Source: Monosporascus cannonballus (Eukaryota > Ascomycota > Sordariomycetes > Xylariales). From it: a DNA stretch of 64,000 bases. A program made the translations under genes and the position numbers. Position 1 is the first letter of the stretch, and every line of letters starts with the position of its first letter. Below the pieces are notes generated by a model that ran no database searches, was not told where the DNA came from, and saw only the letters and a program-made list of their open reading frames with translations. The stretch covers positions 29,965 through 93,964 of the forward strand of contig QJNS01000286.1 of assembly GCA_004154925.1 (NCBI GenBank), given 5' to 3'. Below are positions 25,817 through 38,100 of the stretch, one piece after another.

Positions 25817-25859
25817 GAAAAATTGTTAGCCGAGACGTCTTATAGCCTTCAAGGGGATA
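25817..25859 (-). repeat. Right terminal inverted repeat of the DNA transposon
   Basis: Read on the minus strand it starts TATCCCCTTGAAGGCTATAA. It is followed outward by AAAC-rich sequence. Confidence 0.75.
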
Positions 25860-28800
25860 AAACAAATTTTAATTAAAAGAAATATATTAATAGTTAAATA
25901 TAAGCACATTAAGAACTAAAATATTTATATAATTAAATTTGTTTTATTAAAGTACATGATTTATATAAATATTTAAATATTTAATACTTTATACTTATTT
26001 TAATATACATTTGAATTTCTTTTTAAAAAAAACCTTTTCTTTTTTTAAACACTTTACGCGGTATAATAAATTATATTTCGTATTAATTACCATAAGCGTA
26101 ACAGTTATATATGATATATGTAAGCTTATTAATATATATATATATATATATATATGTTGTTATAATTTGAATATAAAAAAGCAACTTCTAGTATAAATAT
26201 TAAAAAAAGACTTGAAATAATAAAATTTAAAATTTAGAATATAATTTTTACATTCGAATAAAAACAATACAGAGCGGTAAAACTACTTATACTTAGCTTT
26301 TTAACAACTTTTACTACATTATAATATTATTTATTTTTATAAAATATTATTTTTAATATTTTATAACTAGGTACTTTATATTTTTTTTAAAAAAACTCAT
26401 TTTAACGTTAGCTTAAACATAGGTATTATTAAAAGGGTATATTAGTATTTATTGTGTACATTATATCGTGTAATAATTTTCTGTATATTTGACTTAGCCT
26501 GAAAAAAATGACTTAAATCTACGTATACTTCGTAAATATATAAATATAATAATTTTATCAAAGATTTAATTTTTAATTTTTAAAAAAAAATTAAAATTAC
26601 TTTCAGCTAACAAGTTAAATATTATGTTAATATCTGTAAAGATATTAATAAATACTGTTATTATTTTTTGAAAATAAAACCTTGAACAGTATAACGTATA
26701 ATATTATAACTAATCTCGTAAATCTTATATATTTAAATAATGAAATTAACCCTTATTACTTATTTATTAAAGTAAACGTAAATTTTAAAAGTTTTTAAGA
26801 ATTATTAGGAGATATATTTTATTATATATATATAGGCAACTTATAACGAGCGTTTTATATTTTTTTTAAAAAGTACATAAATATAAAGAAATTTCCGCTA
26901 TTTTTAAAGTCAAAAACGTAATAGGTATAGTTTATTATTTGATATTCCTAAAAGTAGTTTCGATGGTTTTAAATTTACGAAGATTATTTTGTAAAGCGAT
27001 ATATTAAACTAAAAACTCTTAATATTTTATCTTAAAAAGTAGCCCTAATTTTAAAATTAAATATTTTTATAACCGTTAAAAACTAAGTGTTAGTATTCTT
27101 TTTAATAACTTAATTAGTTATGTTTTAATTAATAGATATAATATTAACAATATTATCAAAAAATTTTAATTATACTATTAATACGTTTAGCAGATGCTTT
27201 GTGAAAAAATACAAATATATTATTACAAATACCGTTTTTATTAATACTATATACGTAAGTTTTGTACTAAAAATACCTGAAGATCAGTTAATATATGAGT
27301 TTTTTTCATACAATATTAATTAATATATTAGTAATACAACTTTTAGGATTGTAATCTATAAAAATAAAGATTACCGATTAAGCACGTATAATATTATCTT
27401 ACCTCTTATTATTGTATAAAATTTACAATTATCTTTTAAGATATTTCGAATTAATTTTAAATAGAAATATTGTGCAAAACTTTTAAATAAAATTTTATTA
27501 TCAAATTAGTTAACTTCTATAACTACGTTATTGAAAAAAGCAATTATTTCTATTATATTAATAACAAATTCGAATAAAACAAAAAGTTAAATCGATATTT
27601 TTCTTTTTTTATTTATTATATTTTTGTAGATATTAATTAAAAATAAAATAAAATCACTGTAATTTTTGAAATCGAAAAATCAATATTATAAAGTTAAAAC
27701 TTATTATTCAAATTCCCTTGTCAAAAAAACCTTTATATATTTCTCTATAATAATTAATTATTAACTAGAATAATTTTACGAACTTTAAACTTTAACATAT
27801 TTCTTATTATCGTTAATTAATACTTTAAAATTTATAGTTAAAATTTATTAATAAAAAGAATTTGTAGGTCAAAAAGGTTTATCAGATATTATGTATTTAT
27901 AAATAGAAATTTTAAAAAATTAGATTTAAACAATTGTTAATAAAAGTTGATATATTAATATAAAAGTTTGAACGGACTTGATATATTGATTAATCAAAAT
28001 TTCGAATACTGAACTTATAACTTTATTATTGAAAATAAACTTACTAGTATTTATATTTCTAATAAAAATATGTTTTCAATTTTATTTTATAACATTATTA
28101 CTTTTTAGTTATTTATAAGTTAATATACTAATCGCTGGTAATACTTTTTAAAATAAAACTTAACATGATGTTAATAAAACCGAGTCGATTTTCGTTTTCA
28201 AATATTATTTTGTCAACTTTTTTATTTTAAACTTATTTATATTTAGAGAAACTTTATTAAAAATTTTTAAAAGTTGGTCATTATTTTAGTAAAAGTCTTT
28301 TTGAAAAATATAATTAAATTATTAACATTTATAACTTTTTATAGCTTTAATAATAGTAAGGTCTTACGAAACAAAAGTACAATTAATAATAATTCTAAAT
28401 ACTTTTAATAAGTTATCGTATTTTAAAATACTAGATATAATTTTTATCGTATAAATTATATCGTACTAGTTATCGTCAACGGGACGATTTCGTTAAAGAT
28501 TTACTAAGACGAACTATAGGTTTTATATATTCAAAATTTTACAATATGATATTGTGGTTAATAATAATATAAAAAGACGCCGTAAAAACGATTAAGGTGA
28601 GAGTTTTTGCCTCTTTTACTAGCTAATATTTAAGATTTCTAGCTGTAAAATTAGTGTGAACTTGCAAAGCTTTTTATGCGTACTTAAGATTTGTCGTACA
28701 AAACTTAATATATCAACTCTGTCGAATCGTAAAGCTAGCGAGCATAAGATTTATCAACGTCGAAACTTGTCAACAACTACGTATTAATCATTTTTAAAAT

Positions 28801-29530
28801 AAGCCTTTACGAAATTAAGATATAATTTAATTTATCTATATATACTATTAATTAATTATCGTATTCGAAAATATAAAATATCGTAGCTATAGTACAAGTT
28901 ATATCGTATCATAATTTTCTATCAATTTAGCTTAAACTAAACAATATAGCTTAAACCTAAATATATTTTATATTAGTTAAATCGTACAATTAAGTTTTAC
29001 ATAGTTGATTAGGTTTTTAATATAAAGCTTGAATCTATATATATATATATATAACAGTTTTAAATTTTGCTCCAAATAAATACAAAGTATTAAAAAATAT
29101 AAAACATTAATTTCAGGTTTTAAAAACTAGCATTATATTTTTAATGCCATAAAACTTTACAAAGGATGAAATAAATATATAAAATTATATAAATATATTA
29201 AAAAAAGCTAACTATTTATTACTAGTAACTAAGTAAAATTATATATAATAATATAAATATATTACCTTTTATAATTTCTTATTTTAAAATTTTAAAATAT
29301 TTTAAATAAGTTATAGTTAGAAATCTGGTTATTATAATAATAACAATAACATTTTTAGCAGATTAATGGGTTTACATTAATTATTTGTAGTTATTAAGAC
29401 TTTTAATATTTAAAGTTTAAAAAGAGTATTAAAATACTATATAACTTAATATATATATATATATATATATTAGGCAAATTATATTCCATAGTAACTTGGG
29501 TTATATTTACACTTGCTTAAAGAATATAGC
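25860..29530. other. Very AT-rich stretch without recognisable features
   Basis: Almost no readable coding signal on either strand. TA dinucleotide tracts lie near 26,131-26,156, 29,037-29,052 and 29,447-29,471. A slightly more CpG-bearing island at about 28,440-28,800 may be part of an unidentified old repeat. Confidence 0.6.
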
Positions 29531-29952
29531 TGTAACGAACCTGTTATACATCTATCTGGAGGTATGAGCAGTATCCGAAATGGGGTCTTGATTTATAGGT
29601 AATAATAAGGCGAGGAATAATTTAATGGTTTATTCGTTAAAAAGATTTAAAAACTTTTCCCTTAATCAAAAAATAATATAATTGTTTTTAAATTAAGAGC
29701 TTAAATTAATAACTAAGGAGCGAAAATTAAATAGGTAATTATTTATATAGGAAATTTGAAATCTTATATTTTCTTTTATTTTATTAATATAATATTGATT
29801 TTTTGGATTTGTTAAATTACCCAGATCGCTATGATCTGTATAATTTAATAAATTGGTTAAATTATTTTAGGTTACATAACTTAAAGTGTGGAGCTTTTTT
29901 TCTTTTGCAGCCCTAAGGCCTCCAGAACGGGTTTATTCGGAGATCCGTAATA
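29531..29952 (-). repeat. Left (3') LTR of the chromovirus
   Basis: Begins TGTAACGAACCTGTTATACA and ends ..GATCCGTAATA, where the terminal CA has become TA. Aligned by eye to the right LTR over 422 bases it shows about 56 differences, all C/T or G/A, with no gap. Confidence 0.93.
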
Positions 29953-30690
29953 TTATTTTTTTCCTTTTAGGATCTTTGTCCAAAAGATAAAAAAATAAGT
30001 ATTTTTTTTTCCAATTGAAAATTATTTTTTTTATCATTAATTCATTATGGCGGGTTAAGTAAAAAAATCGACGCGTTAATCCCGTACGAATTAGCGTTAA
30101 ATTTGCAATAACCGGTTTACTTATATTTTCAAGTTTGGGTTTAAGGTGTTACTTTGTTTTAATTGCCTTTTATTCGGAAAGTTTAAATATTTTATAACGG
30201 AAAACATTTTAAGCTGTTATTACTGTACCTGCCGTTAACGTTATTATAACGGATTAACGGTTATTATATTTTCGTTAAAAACATTAATTTTAAATACGAT
30301 TACCTTTAAAGGGAATATCGTGCCGCTAAAAATAAATTCGTAAAATTATAACAAAAATTTTAAAAGGAAATATTAAAAAGAAAAAATAAGTTATAACGCT
30401 TATATCGTTAGGAAGATATTTTAAAGAAAAAAGGGTTATAGTTGCTTTTTAAGGGTTACGAACTGGATTAATTAAAAAAGCGGGAAAAGATAGAAAAAGA
30501 ACGACGTCGTATAGAAACGGAACAAACGCAGCTTATTTTAAAGATAAACGTTATGATAAAGGCGTTTACTTTTTTCGACTAGAACGTCGCAAGGTTGGAT
30601 TTAAGCGGGGGACCGTTATCGCCTACGACCTTGGCCGTATTGGAAACGGTCGGTCAGGATTTTGGCGATAAAACGTCTTAACCAGGTTTA
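29953..30690 (+). pseudogene. Relic of an accessory ORF antisense to gag-pol, with a Cys motif and coiled coil
   Basis: Between the end of pol and the 3' LTR, the plus strand carries a decayed reading frame oriented opposite to gag-pol. A start-like ATGGCGGG is at about 30,047. At about 30,150-30,230 there is a cysteine cluster (LCFNC, then SCYYCTCR) that looks like the Cys-rich motif seen in extra ORFs of some fungal gypsy elements. A Lys/Glu/Arg-rich helix follows (LKKREKIEKERRRIETEQTQ, about 30,465-30,530), then a low-complexity tail ending near 30,680 (LSGGPLSPTTLAVLETVGQD). Several stops, mostly TAA, break it. Its function is unknown; nucleic-acid binding is only a guess from the cysteines. 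Confidence 0.6.
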
Positions 30691-32000
30691 TCGTATTTAT
30701 TAAATGGTTAAATAATTCCCAGGTATTTTTTTATATAAATATCTTTCCTATTTAATTAGGTATTAGATTTTGTTTTTAATTATTCTGGAATCCAGTATTT
30801 GTTTAACTTTATATTTGTCAGAATTTTTTTTAAGTTCCAAATCTATTTTTAACAGGGCGTTTTTAAGTGCTGGTTTAAGTAAAAAGATATGGAAAATAAA
30901 GTGTATTTTTATGTTTTTTGGTAACGATAATCGATAATTAATTTTAAAAATAATTTTATTAATTTTGAATAAATTAAGCTTTTTAAAATCAAGCTTGTTA
31001 TTGGGTTTTTTTGTTTTGATTTATAAAATATTCGAAATTGCGTTTTGTTTTTGGCGTAATAAGTAAATTTTGTTTCCTTTTGTTAAAATTAATCCTTTAA
31101 TTTTTTTTATTATAATACTGGGTTATCCGTTATTGAAAAATCGTAATTCGTTTTGGAAATAAGCTTAGATCGTTTTAATTTTTATTATTAATGTTTTTGT
31201 TTTTAGGGTAATTGTAATAATTTTCGGTACCTTATTAAGCGGTTATTTAGGTTATTTTACCTTTATATCGTATTTATACATAATTATATAAAAGGATACG
31301 TCCATATTTTTATTAATAAATATGTTATAAGCAATCTGTATTAATAGTAAAAATTTTACCTAGTTATTTTGTTAGTAATTAACGTAATTTCGGAAGTACT
31401 GTTCCAGGGTTTAATTAAGCCGTTTTATTTGTCTATCCGTTTAAGGATAATATGCTATCGAAAACTTAAGTTTGGCACCGATTTATTTGAAAAAGTTAAT
31501 ACTGAATTTTGAAATAAATAACGTATTTTTATCGGAAATAATCTTTTTTGATATCTTATGTTTATCGAAATAATATTTGATAAAAGCGTAAGCCAATTGT
31601 TTTGCCGTTACGTTTCTTTTAAAAGGTAAAAAGTACCTATATTTGGTAAGTTTATTAATAATTACCCATATTCCGTCGTATTCGATTCTAATAACTAGGT
31701 TTTTAAATAAAGGTAAGCTAATAATAAAGTCCCAAGTTATGGTATTCCATACCTTATTAGGAATATTAATAGGTTATAATAGCCCATAGGGCTTATAACG
31801 TATTGCCTTAGCCTTGTTGCAAATGTTGCAGTCTTTAATTACTTTTTTGACCATACGGCGTAGCTCTGGAAAATCGTATTTTTCTTGCAGTCGTCTAGTA
31901 GTTTTGAAAATTCCTTAGTATCCGTATAATAGGTTTTCGTGGAATTCCTTTATAAATTGTTCCTGTTGATCCTTGGGAACATAAATTTTGCCATAATATA
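30691..32000 (-). pseudogene. Integrase and chromodomain relic of the chromovirus pol
   Basis: On the minus strand the integrase zinc-binding end (DCNICNKAKAIRYKPYGLL, about 31,860-31,790) is followed by the core: TWDFI, then EYDGIWVIINKLTKYRYFLP, and IISDKN with the second catalytic Asp. Next comes YYPQTDRQIKRLNQTLEQYF near 31,440-31,380. Further left are an SH3-like segment (LSLPKNIKIHFIFHISF, near 30,900) and a chromodomain remnant ending NKYDKPG near 30,690. Many C-to-T and G-to-A changes break the frame. Confidence 0.85.
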
Positions 32001-33770
32001 ACAGCTAATTTTTTGGTTACCTTTTTAGCTGTTGAATTTCTTTTTGTTCCTTTGTATCGTAGGAATTCCGGAACCGTATCAAGAGTTCGGGAATTGGTCT
32101 TTTTATTATTTTATACAGCCGTACTGTGCTATCCTTATTGTATTATAATATTTATATGCTTTTTTTGGGAATTTTGGAATCGTAATCTTTTTTGCAATTA
32201 AGAATGTCCGCCTAAATATTTTTTTCCTTTAATATGGTATATTCTAAAATTAAATTTGAATAAAAAAATTATACATTTTTTATGTCGTTTATTTAGTTTT
32301 TAAGCTTTTATAAATCGAATAAGGTTTTTGTAATTAAAGTAAATATTAAAGGGTTTTTTTGTTTTACTAAGGAAAGGTTCTTATTTTTTAAAAGCGTTAA
32401 TAATTGTTAATAACTTTTTGTCGTAAATCTGGTATTTAAATTCTGTATTTCGGAGTATTTTTAAATAATATGCTATTAGGTATTATTTGCCGTTATTTTT
32501 TAATTACTTTAAAATTATATACAGGGCGTACTCCGAGGTATCTGTTTTTAAACGTTTTTTTTTATCTGGGTTAGGTATTCTTACGATGGGTTTATTAGTA
32601 ATTGCTTTTTTTAATTTCCGGAATATTTCTTTTATTTCCTTAGGAAGTTTAAATTCCTTTTTAACGTATTTCTTGGTAATAAGTTTCGTTAATGATTTAA
32701 TTATATTTCCATATCCCTTAATTAGGCCGCGTACGTAACCCGTAAATCTTAAGATTTATCGGATATCTATAACGGTCGCTTTGTTAGGGATGGGCCAGTC
32801 CTTAATTGCTTCCAATTTGAAGCGTTAAATTTGAATTTGTCCTGGTATAAAAATAAATCCCAAAAAATCCAATTTCTGGGTATGCCATATGCTTTTAGTA
32901 AGGTTAACTCGAATGTTGGTTTCGTCCAGAGTTCTAAGTATTTAAGCGATATGTTTTTTGTGCTCCTTTAGGATTTCGGAGTAAATGAGGATATCGTCGA
33001 GATAGACAAATACGAATTTGTCCAAGAATTGTCGGAGGGTGGTTATTACCAAACTTTGGAAACTGGCAGGAGCGTTAATAAGTCCCATAGGCATTACTTT
33101 ATATTCGTAAAGTCCATGTACTATCCTGAATACCGTTTTCCATTCTTCTCCTTTGGCCATTTTGATGCGGTAATAACCATCGCGAAGATTAAGCGCCGTA
33201 AACCATTTGGCTTTATTAACATTTTTTTCAAGGTATTTATAAGAATTAAGGGATATCCGTTTTTAATCGTAATATTATTTAACTATTTATAATCGATTAC
33301 TTTTCGGTAAACAAGGTCTCCGTCCTTATTAATTTTTTGTTTGCTATCCTTAGTTTTTGGTACCATAAGGACTAGATATCCAGCAGGGGAATTGGAAAGT
33401 TGGATATATCTTTTCTTCAGATTTAATTATATGCTTTTTTACAAAGCTTTCGATTTTTCCGGGTTTATGTAATAAATCTTATAAAGCTTTGGATAATATC
33501 CTTCCTTAATGGGTATCCGATGGTCCCATTAACCATGTGGCGGTAGCTCGTGATCTTCTTTATCTTTAAATAATCTCTTAAATCCTTGATACTCCGGAGG
33601 TACCGTAAAGATCTGATCAGGAACCCGTACTTCCTTGATGACATAGCAAATTTCTCGATCATCTTCATCTGGCATCTCGTCCCAGGAAAGTGTTCGCTTT
33701 TTCCAATCAATCCGTGGGTTGCTGGAACAGAGCCAAGGCATTCCTAGGATAATGTCGTGTACTTAGATGC
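32001..33770 (-). pseudogene. Protease end, reverse transcriptase and RNase H relic of the chromovirus pol
   Basis: Starts inside the protease with DIILGMPWLCSSNPRIDWKK (about 33,760-33,700). It then reads into the linker (HELPPHG, IPIKEGY) and the reverse transcriptase palm: LSNSPAGYLVLMVPK, then GLYEYKVMPMGLINAPASFQ and VFVYLDDILIYSE (about 33,110-32,970). YLDD is the intact catalytic motif. RNase H follows in strongly mutated form to about 32,000. The upstream part of protease, with the DTG active site, is absent because of the gag-protease deletion. Confidence 0.88.
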
Positions 33771-34529
33771 TGACTTGGTCTGGTGAAGGAGATGGAGTTG
33801 TTTGATTGCATGTTGTTCCTTATCAGGATTTCCGAACAGGGCTCGCGTTCTCTCCTCAAAGTGGCTGTACTTGCTGAAAATGTAATTGGTAAGGTCGGAG
33901 GATTCCTCTGGGTATCTTTCGAGGTAATCCGTCAAAATGGGTTCAAACCAATCACGAACTCTCCCAATAAGTAGCTGCGAGATGGCCATCACCTTCTGGT
34001 AGTCCTCCGTCAGAGATCCTTCGTAAAATTTTAGGTGAAGTCTGGCTTGGACCAGGAATCCGTCTGGGTCCTCTGACCCGTCATAGGGCTTGGGAGGGGT
34101 TGGCTTGTAGCCCTTGACGTCTGGCATTCCGTAGTAACTAGGAGGCGGAACAATTCCCTCTCGTGTTTGATTTGCGCCAAATAATGGCAGGGTCGAAGCT
34201 TTTTCTTACGTCTGTCTTATATCCAGCGAAGGTGGTCGGTAACCAGCTCCTTTGCTTCGTCCTCTGGCGGAGCCGAACTGTGGGAAAGCCGGTTTTTTTT
34301 TTGCAAGTCGAGCATTTTCCTTTTTTAGGCTCACGACCTCTTGGGCCAAAAGGTTAAGCCTTTCTTCCGTAGTCAGCTCCCTTTCTTTACCCCTCTGGGT
34401 TTCCGTTGGGTAATCCTCTTCTGCTTCCGATCCCTGGATCTCGATAGTTTCCTAAGAGGTTGGGGAAGGTTATTGTTAAGGTTGGGAAGTAGATGGGCCT
34501 CCTTGAGATCGAGTGGTAGGGGGAGCCAT
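33771..34529 (-). pseudogene. Gag (capsid) relic of the chromovirus
   Basis: Start codon at 34,529 (MAPPTTRSQGGPSTSQP), followed by stops in the first ~20 codons and near 34,205. The N-terminal part has a Lys/Glu helix (TEERLNLLAQEVVSLKKENA). The capsid region is well preserved (YKPTPPKPYDGSEDPDGFLV, then VRDWFEPILTDYLERYPEES) and ends abruptly at LLHQTKSAS near 33,775. The expected rest of capsid and the zinc knuckle are missing. Confidence 0.85.
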
Positions 34530-34736
34530 GTTATTAATTAGTTGGAAAACTTTTTCAATAGGCAGTAAGTCGTCAAGTCTAGTTATTGATCCTTTACCGG
34601 CTAGTAACGGGGATCGGATGTATTGTTTATCTTCTGAACGTCGTCCTGTATTATCGTTTGCACTGAGTTCAGGAAAGCTTATGCCCCAGCTGGGCGGTGA
34701 ATCATTCGTCGGCTATTGATCAAGGAGCTATCAAAA

Positions 34737-35158
34737 TGTAACGAACCTATTATACATCCACCTGGAGGTATAAGCAATATCCGAAATAGGGTCTTGATTT
34801 GCAGGTAACAATAAGGCGAAGAATAATTTAGTAATTTATTTGTTAAAAAGATTTAAAAACTTTTCCCTTAATCAGAAAACGGTATAATTATCTTTAAATT
34901 AAAAATTTAAATTAATAGCTAAAAAGCAAAAATTAAATAAGTAATTATTTATATAGGAAATCTGAAATCTTATACCTCCTTTTATTTTATTAATATAATA
35001 CTGATCTTTTGGATTTATTAAATTACCCAGATCGTTATAATCTATATGATTTAATAAATCGGTTAAATTATTTTAGGTTACGTGACTTAGAATATAGAGC
35101 TTTCCCTCTTCTGCAGCCCTGGGGCCTCCAGAACGGGTCTACTCGGGGATCCGTAACA
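34737..35158 (-). repeat. Right (5') LTR of the chromovirus
   Basis: Begins TGTAACGAACCTATTATACA and ends ..GGATCCGTAACA. It keeps the canonical CA end and a less mutated PstI-like CTGCAG region near 35,111. The element is transcribed leftward from here. Confidence 0.93.
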
Positions 35159-38100
35159 ATAGCTTATATTTAGATCTGGTTTACGTATTAACAATAATAA
35201 TAAACTAAAAATAAAGTTTTACAAAAAAAGCAGTAATGAAATAAAAAATAAGAATTATAATGTTTTAAAAATTAATATAAGGTTATATATTACTGAAGAA
35301 GTAATCAATATTTATTGTAAAATATTTTATTAAATTTAAATTATATAAATAAAACAACTTATATTAGTATAACTTAAAACATTTATTAGTTAAATAGTTT
35401 TTTATTTATTAATAAGGTATATAATATATATTATAATTATTATAGTAAGTTAGAAATTAAAGATAAATCTTTTGTTTAATCTTTTTAACATTTTATTAAA
35501 TAAAATAGTATACTAGATTATTATCGATATAACGTTTCTATTATGGTATTAGCAAAGCGGCCCTTTTAAGCCGCCGTTTCGCTATATATACGTAAGTGCG
35601 TAGCGCTTACTAGATAGATTCTTTCTTTTTTCTTTATGCAACAAGAGAATATTTTCTAAAATCTAAGAGACGTACAACGCTGTAACAGTTTCGAATAAAA
35701 CGTTAAAAACGTAAAAAATTAAACTAAATTTAAAAACGTTTACAATTAAAAATTAAACATGTTTATAATAATAAAAGCTAAATAATCTTTTAAACTCTTA
35801 TTATATTGCTTGTAAAATAATTATTTGTTTATTAAATACGCTATATATAAAGATTTATTTTTATATTTTATAAAAAAGGTATTTTATTAAGGCATATCTA
35901 ATACTTTACTATTTAAATAATTAATAGAAAAAACAATCAAAAATATATTAACGTCGTATTTAAGTATTAATTTACAACATATATAACCGTACATTATGTT
36001 TTAAACAGTTAAAATAGGAAATAAATTAAGAATTTTTAAAAAAGTAAATTAAATCTAGTAATATGATAAGCTTAGCTTTAATAAAGAGGATTAGATTTTT
36101 TGAAAAAGCGTAATCTCGATTAGGTCCGCAATTACGTAATATGTTTAATAGATTTAATTTAGCTTATTCGTTAAAAAACTTTAAAACTACAAAGTTTTAA
36201 AGTAATTTAAAAGACTTTAAAAGATTTATCGAATAAATTACAACTAAGTTAGTATAAACCATTTAAGTTAAAAATAAAATATATACTTCAATTAAATTTA
36301 TAATGTGATTTCTTCATTAAATTATTTTTAATATTACGAAATGAAAATAAATTATTTTATCTTTATAAATTTTTATAACCTTTATAATAATATACATCTA
36401 TATCATTTAAATTTAATAATTAATTAAAGTTTTAATCGTTAAACGTTACAAGTTTTTAGTTTATAATATTGTCATAATTCGAATAATATTTATTAGCTAT
36501 TTTATAAATTTTAAGTGTTAAAAGTATTATTAGTAGCAAAATTGTAAACTAAAACCAAAGAATATCAAAATTATGTTTAATAATTTATGATGTAACGAAT
36601 ATCTAACTTAATACAAATTAAAGTTCAGAAAGATAAAATTATACAATTTTATTTATATAATAAAAAAGAAATATTTAAAGTTTTATATTGTAAGTATAAA
36701 TTTATACATTAAAATTTATAACTTAAACCTAACGTAAAATTAAATTTTTATCGTTAGAAATATTTTATAAAATATGGTTTAAATTAATTCGAACCCGTTA
36801 TAAATAATTATTCGAAAAAGGATAAAATCGATTAGAAAAAAAGTTATTAGAAAAGGTTTTTCCGATTATATTAATTTTAATGATAAGATAAAGATAATTT
36901 TAACAATTCAAATTAGAAATAAATAATTGCTTAGCAAATTTTGTAATTATATTTAGAATTTTAAAGTTAAAATATAATAAATTAACAGCAGAAGTAATAA
37001 CTTAATTAATGTATTTTATAACACAATTCCAAGAGTAGCTTAAAAACCGATTTTATTATACTGTTAATTTTAATTATAGTTAATAAATATATTTTAAAAT
37101 CGTTTTACAATATTAGCAAAAAAGAAGAACGCTATGTAAAAATAGCAAAATATATTATAAGGTAAAGCAATTATTAAATCAATTCATCGAAATAACGAAA
37201 TGTATTTATTATTTTATACGGTACGATATTAGAATTTATAAAATTCGAAACAGTTCAGTATAAAAATAAAAATTGTAATTATAATTATAATTCTACTAAA
37301 ATAAAGTATTATCGAAGAATTTATAAAAAATGTTTTAATAATAAAGTAATTATATATTTATTCTAGAAAAACGGTTAATTATATTGAATAGAAAGGTATT
37401 GGATAAAAATGAATAAAATATTAATATAATCTAGATTTAGTGTAAATATAGATTCTTTTGATAAAATATTTAATGTGATATAGGAAAAATTAAAATATTA
37501 GATTAAAAAGCGTTTAAGAAATAACAGAAGCTTATAAAGCAAAAAATTTAAATAAATTTAAAAGTAAACGAAAGCCGTTTATTTAACAACTTTAAATTAC
37601 TATAGTAAAATATTCGTCGTATATTATAATTAACAAAAATATTTTGTATATAATCATGCGAAAAAAATATTTATTAACGCATTATTCATATGTATAAAAA
37701 ATTGCGATATTTTGAACTAAATTAAAAAAACTAACGAGGATAAATAATAATACTAATATTTATAAATTATTTATTTTTAAAACGAAAACGATTAAAATAT
37801 AATTTTATAAAATAGATTAAAAATAGAATAAAGCTTGTAAAAAGGGTTTATAAGCCTTTGCGATTAGTATAAATAATAATTTAACATACTGTTAAAAGTA
37901 TTATTATAAGATTAATACAGATTTATGTTGATACTTATTATCTATAATAAATGAACGAAATATATTAAAGGCGAATATACGACATGTTTTGAAAAACATT
38001 TAATAAGTAATTTTAATTTATAAACAGTTCATTAAAATATAGTATACTATATATCGAAATATTTATTAAATAAAGTAAAGAATTATAAAAAAATTAAAAA

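Larger units (their letters stand above)
23721..25859. mobile_element. Degenerate DNA transposon with terminal inverted repeats, family unassigned
   Basis: Two imperfect inverted repeats of about 43 bases bound a 2,139-bp segment; both begin TATCCCCTTGAA (left at 23,721, right read from 25,859). The next bases also match (GCTATAAG, CGT, ACAATTTTT), with about 36 of 43 agreeing. If the repeat proper starts at TCCCC, a TA dinucleotide flanks each end, as in Tc1/mariner-like elements, but the first TA could also be part of the repeat. The interior is RIP-mutated and retains CpG. Short plus-strand frames (for example 24,283-24,504) could be transposase debris, but I do not recognise a DDE motif or a known transposase in either strand. 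Confidence 0.72.
29531..35158 (-). mobile_element. Ty3/gypsy LTR retrotransposon (chromovirus), RIP-inactivated, complete ends
   Basis: A 5,628-bp element with two 422-bp LTRs (29,531-29,952 and 34,737-35,158), each TG..CA-type. It is flanked by a perfect 5-bp target duplication, ATAGC, at 29,526-29,530 and 35,159-35,163. The coding order on the minus strand is gag, protease tail, reverse transcriptase, RNase H, integrase, chromodomain. A purine-rich tract sits just inside the left (3') LTR. Stop codons interrupt all frames, mostly at former CAA/CAG codons. Gag runs directly into the end of protease, so an internal segment is missing. The chromodomain places it among chromoviruses, which insert in heterochromatin. 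It cannot encode a working element. Confidence 0.93.

Noticed and set aside
26131..26156. TA tandem tracts in the AT block considered as replication origin or telomere-like sites
   Set aside because: Such tracts are expected in nearly pure A+T DNA and recur many times; no TTAGGG units are present.
28440..28800. CpG-bearing island considered as another LTR
   Set aside because: No matching second copy or TG..CA boundaries could be found in the window.
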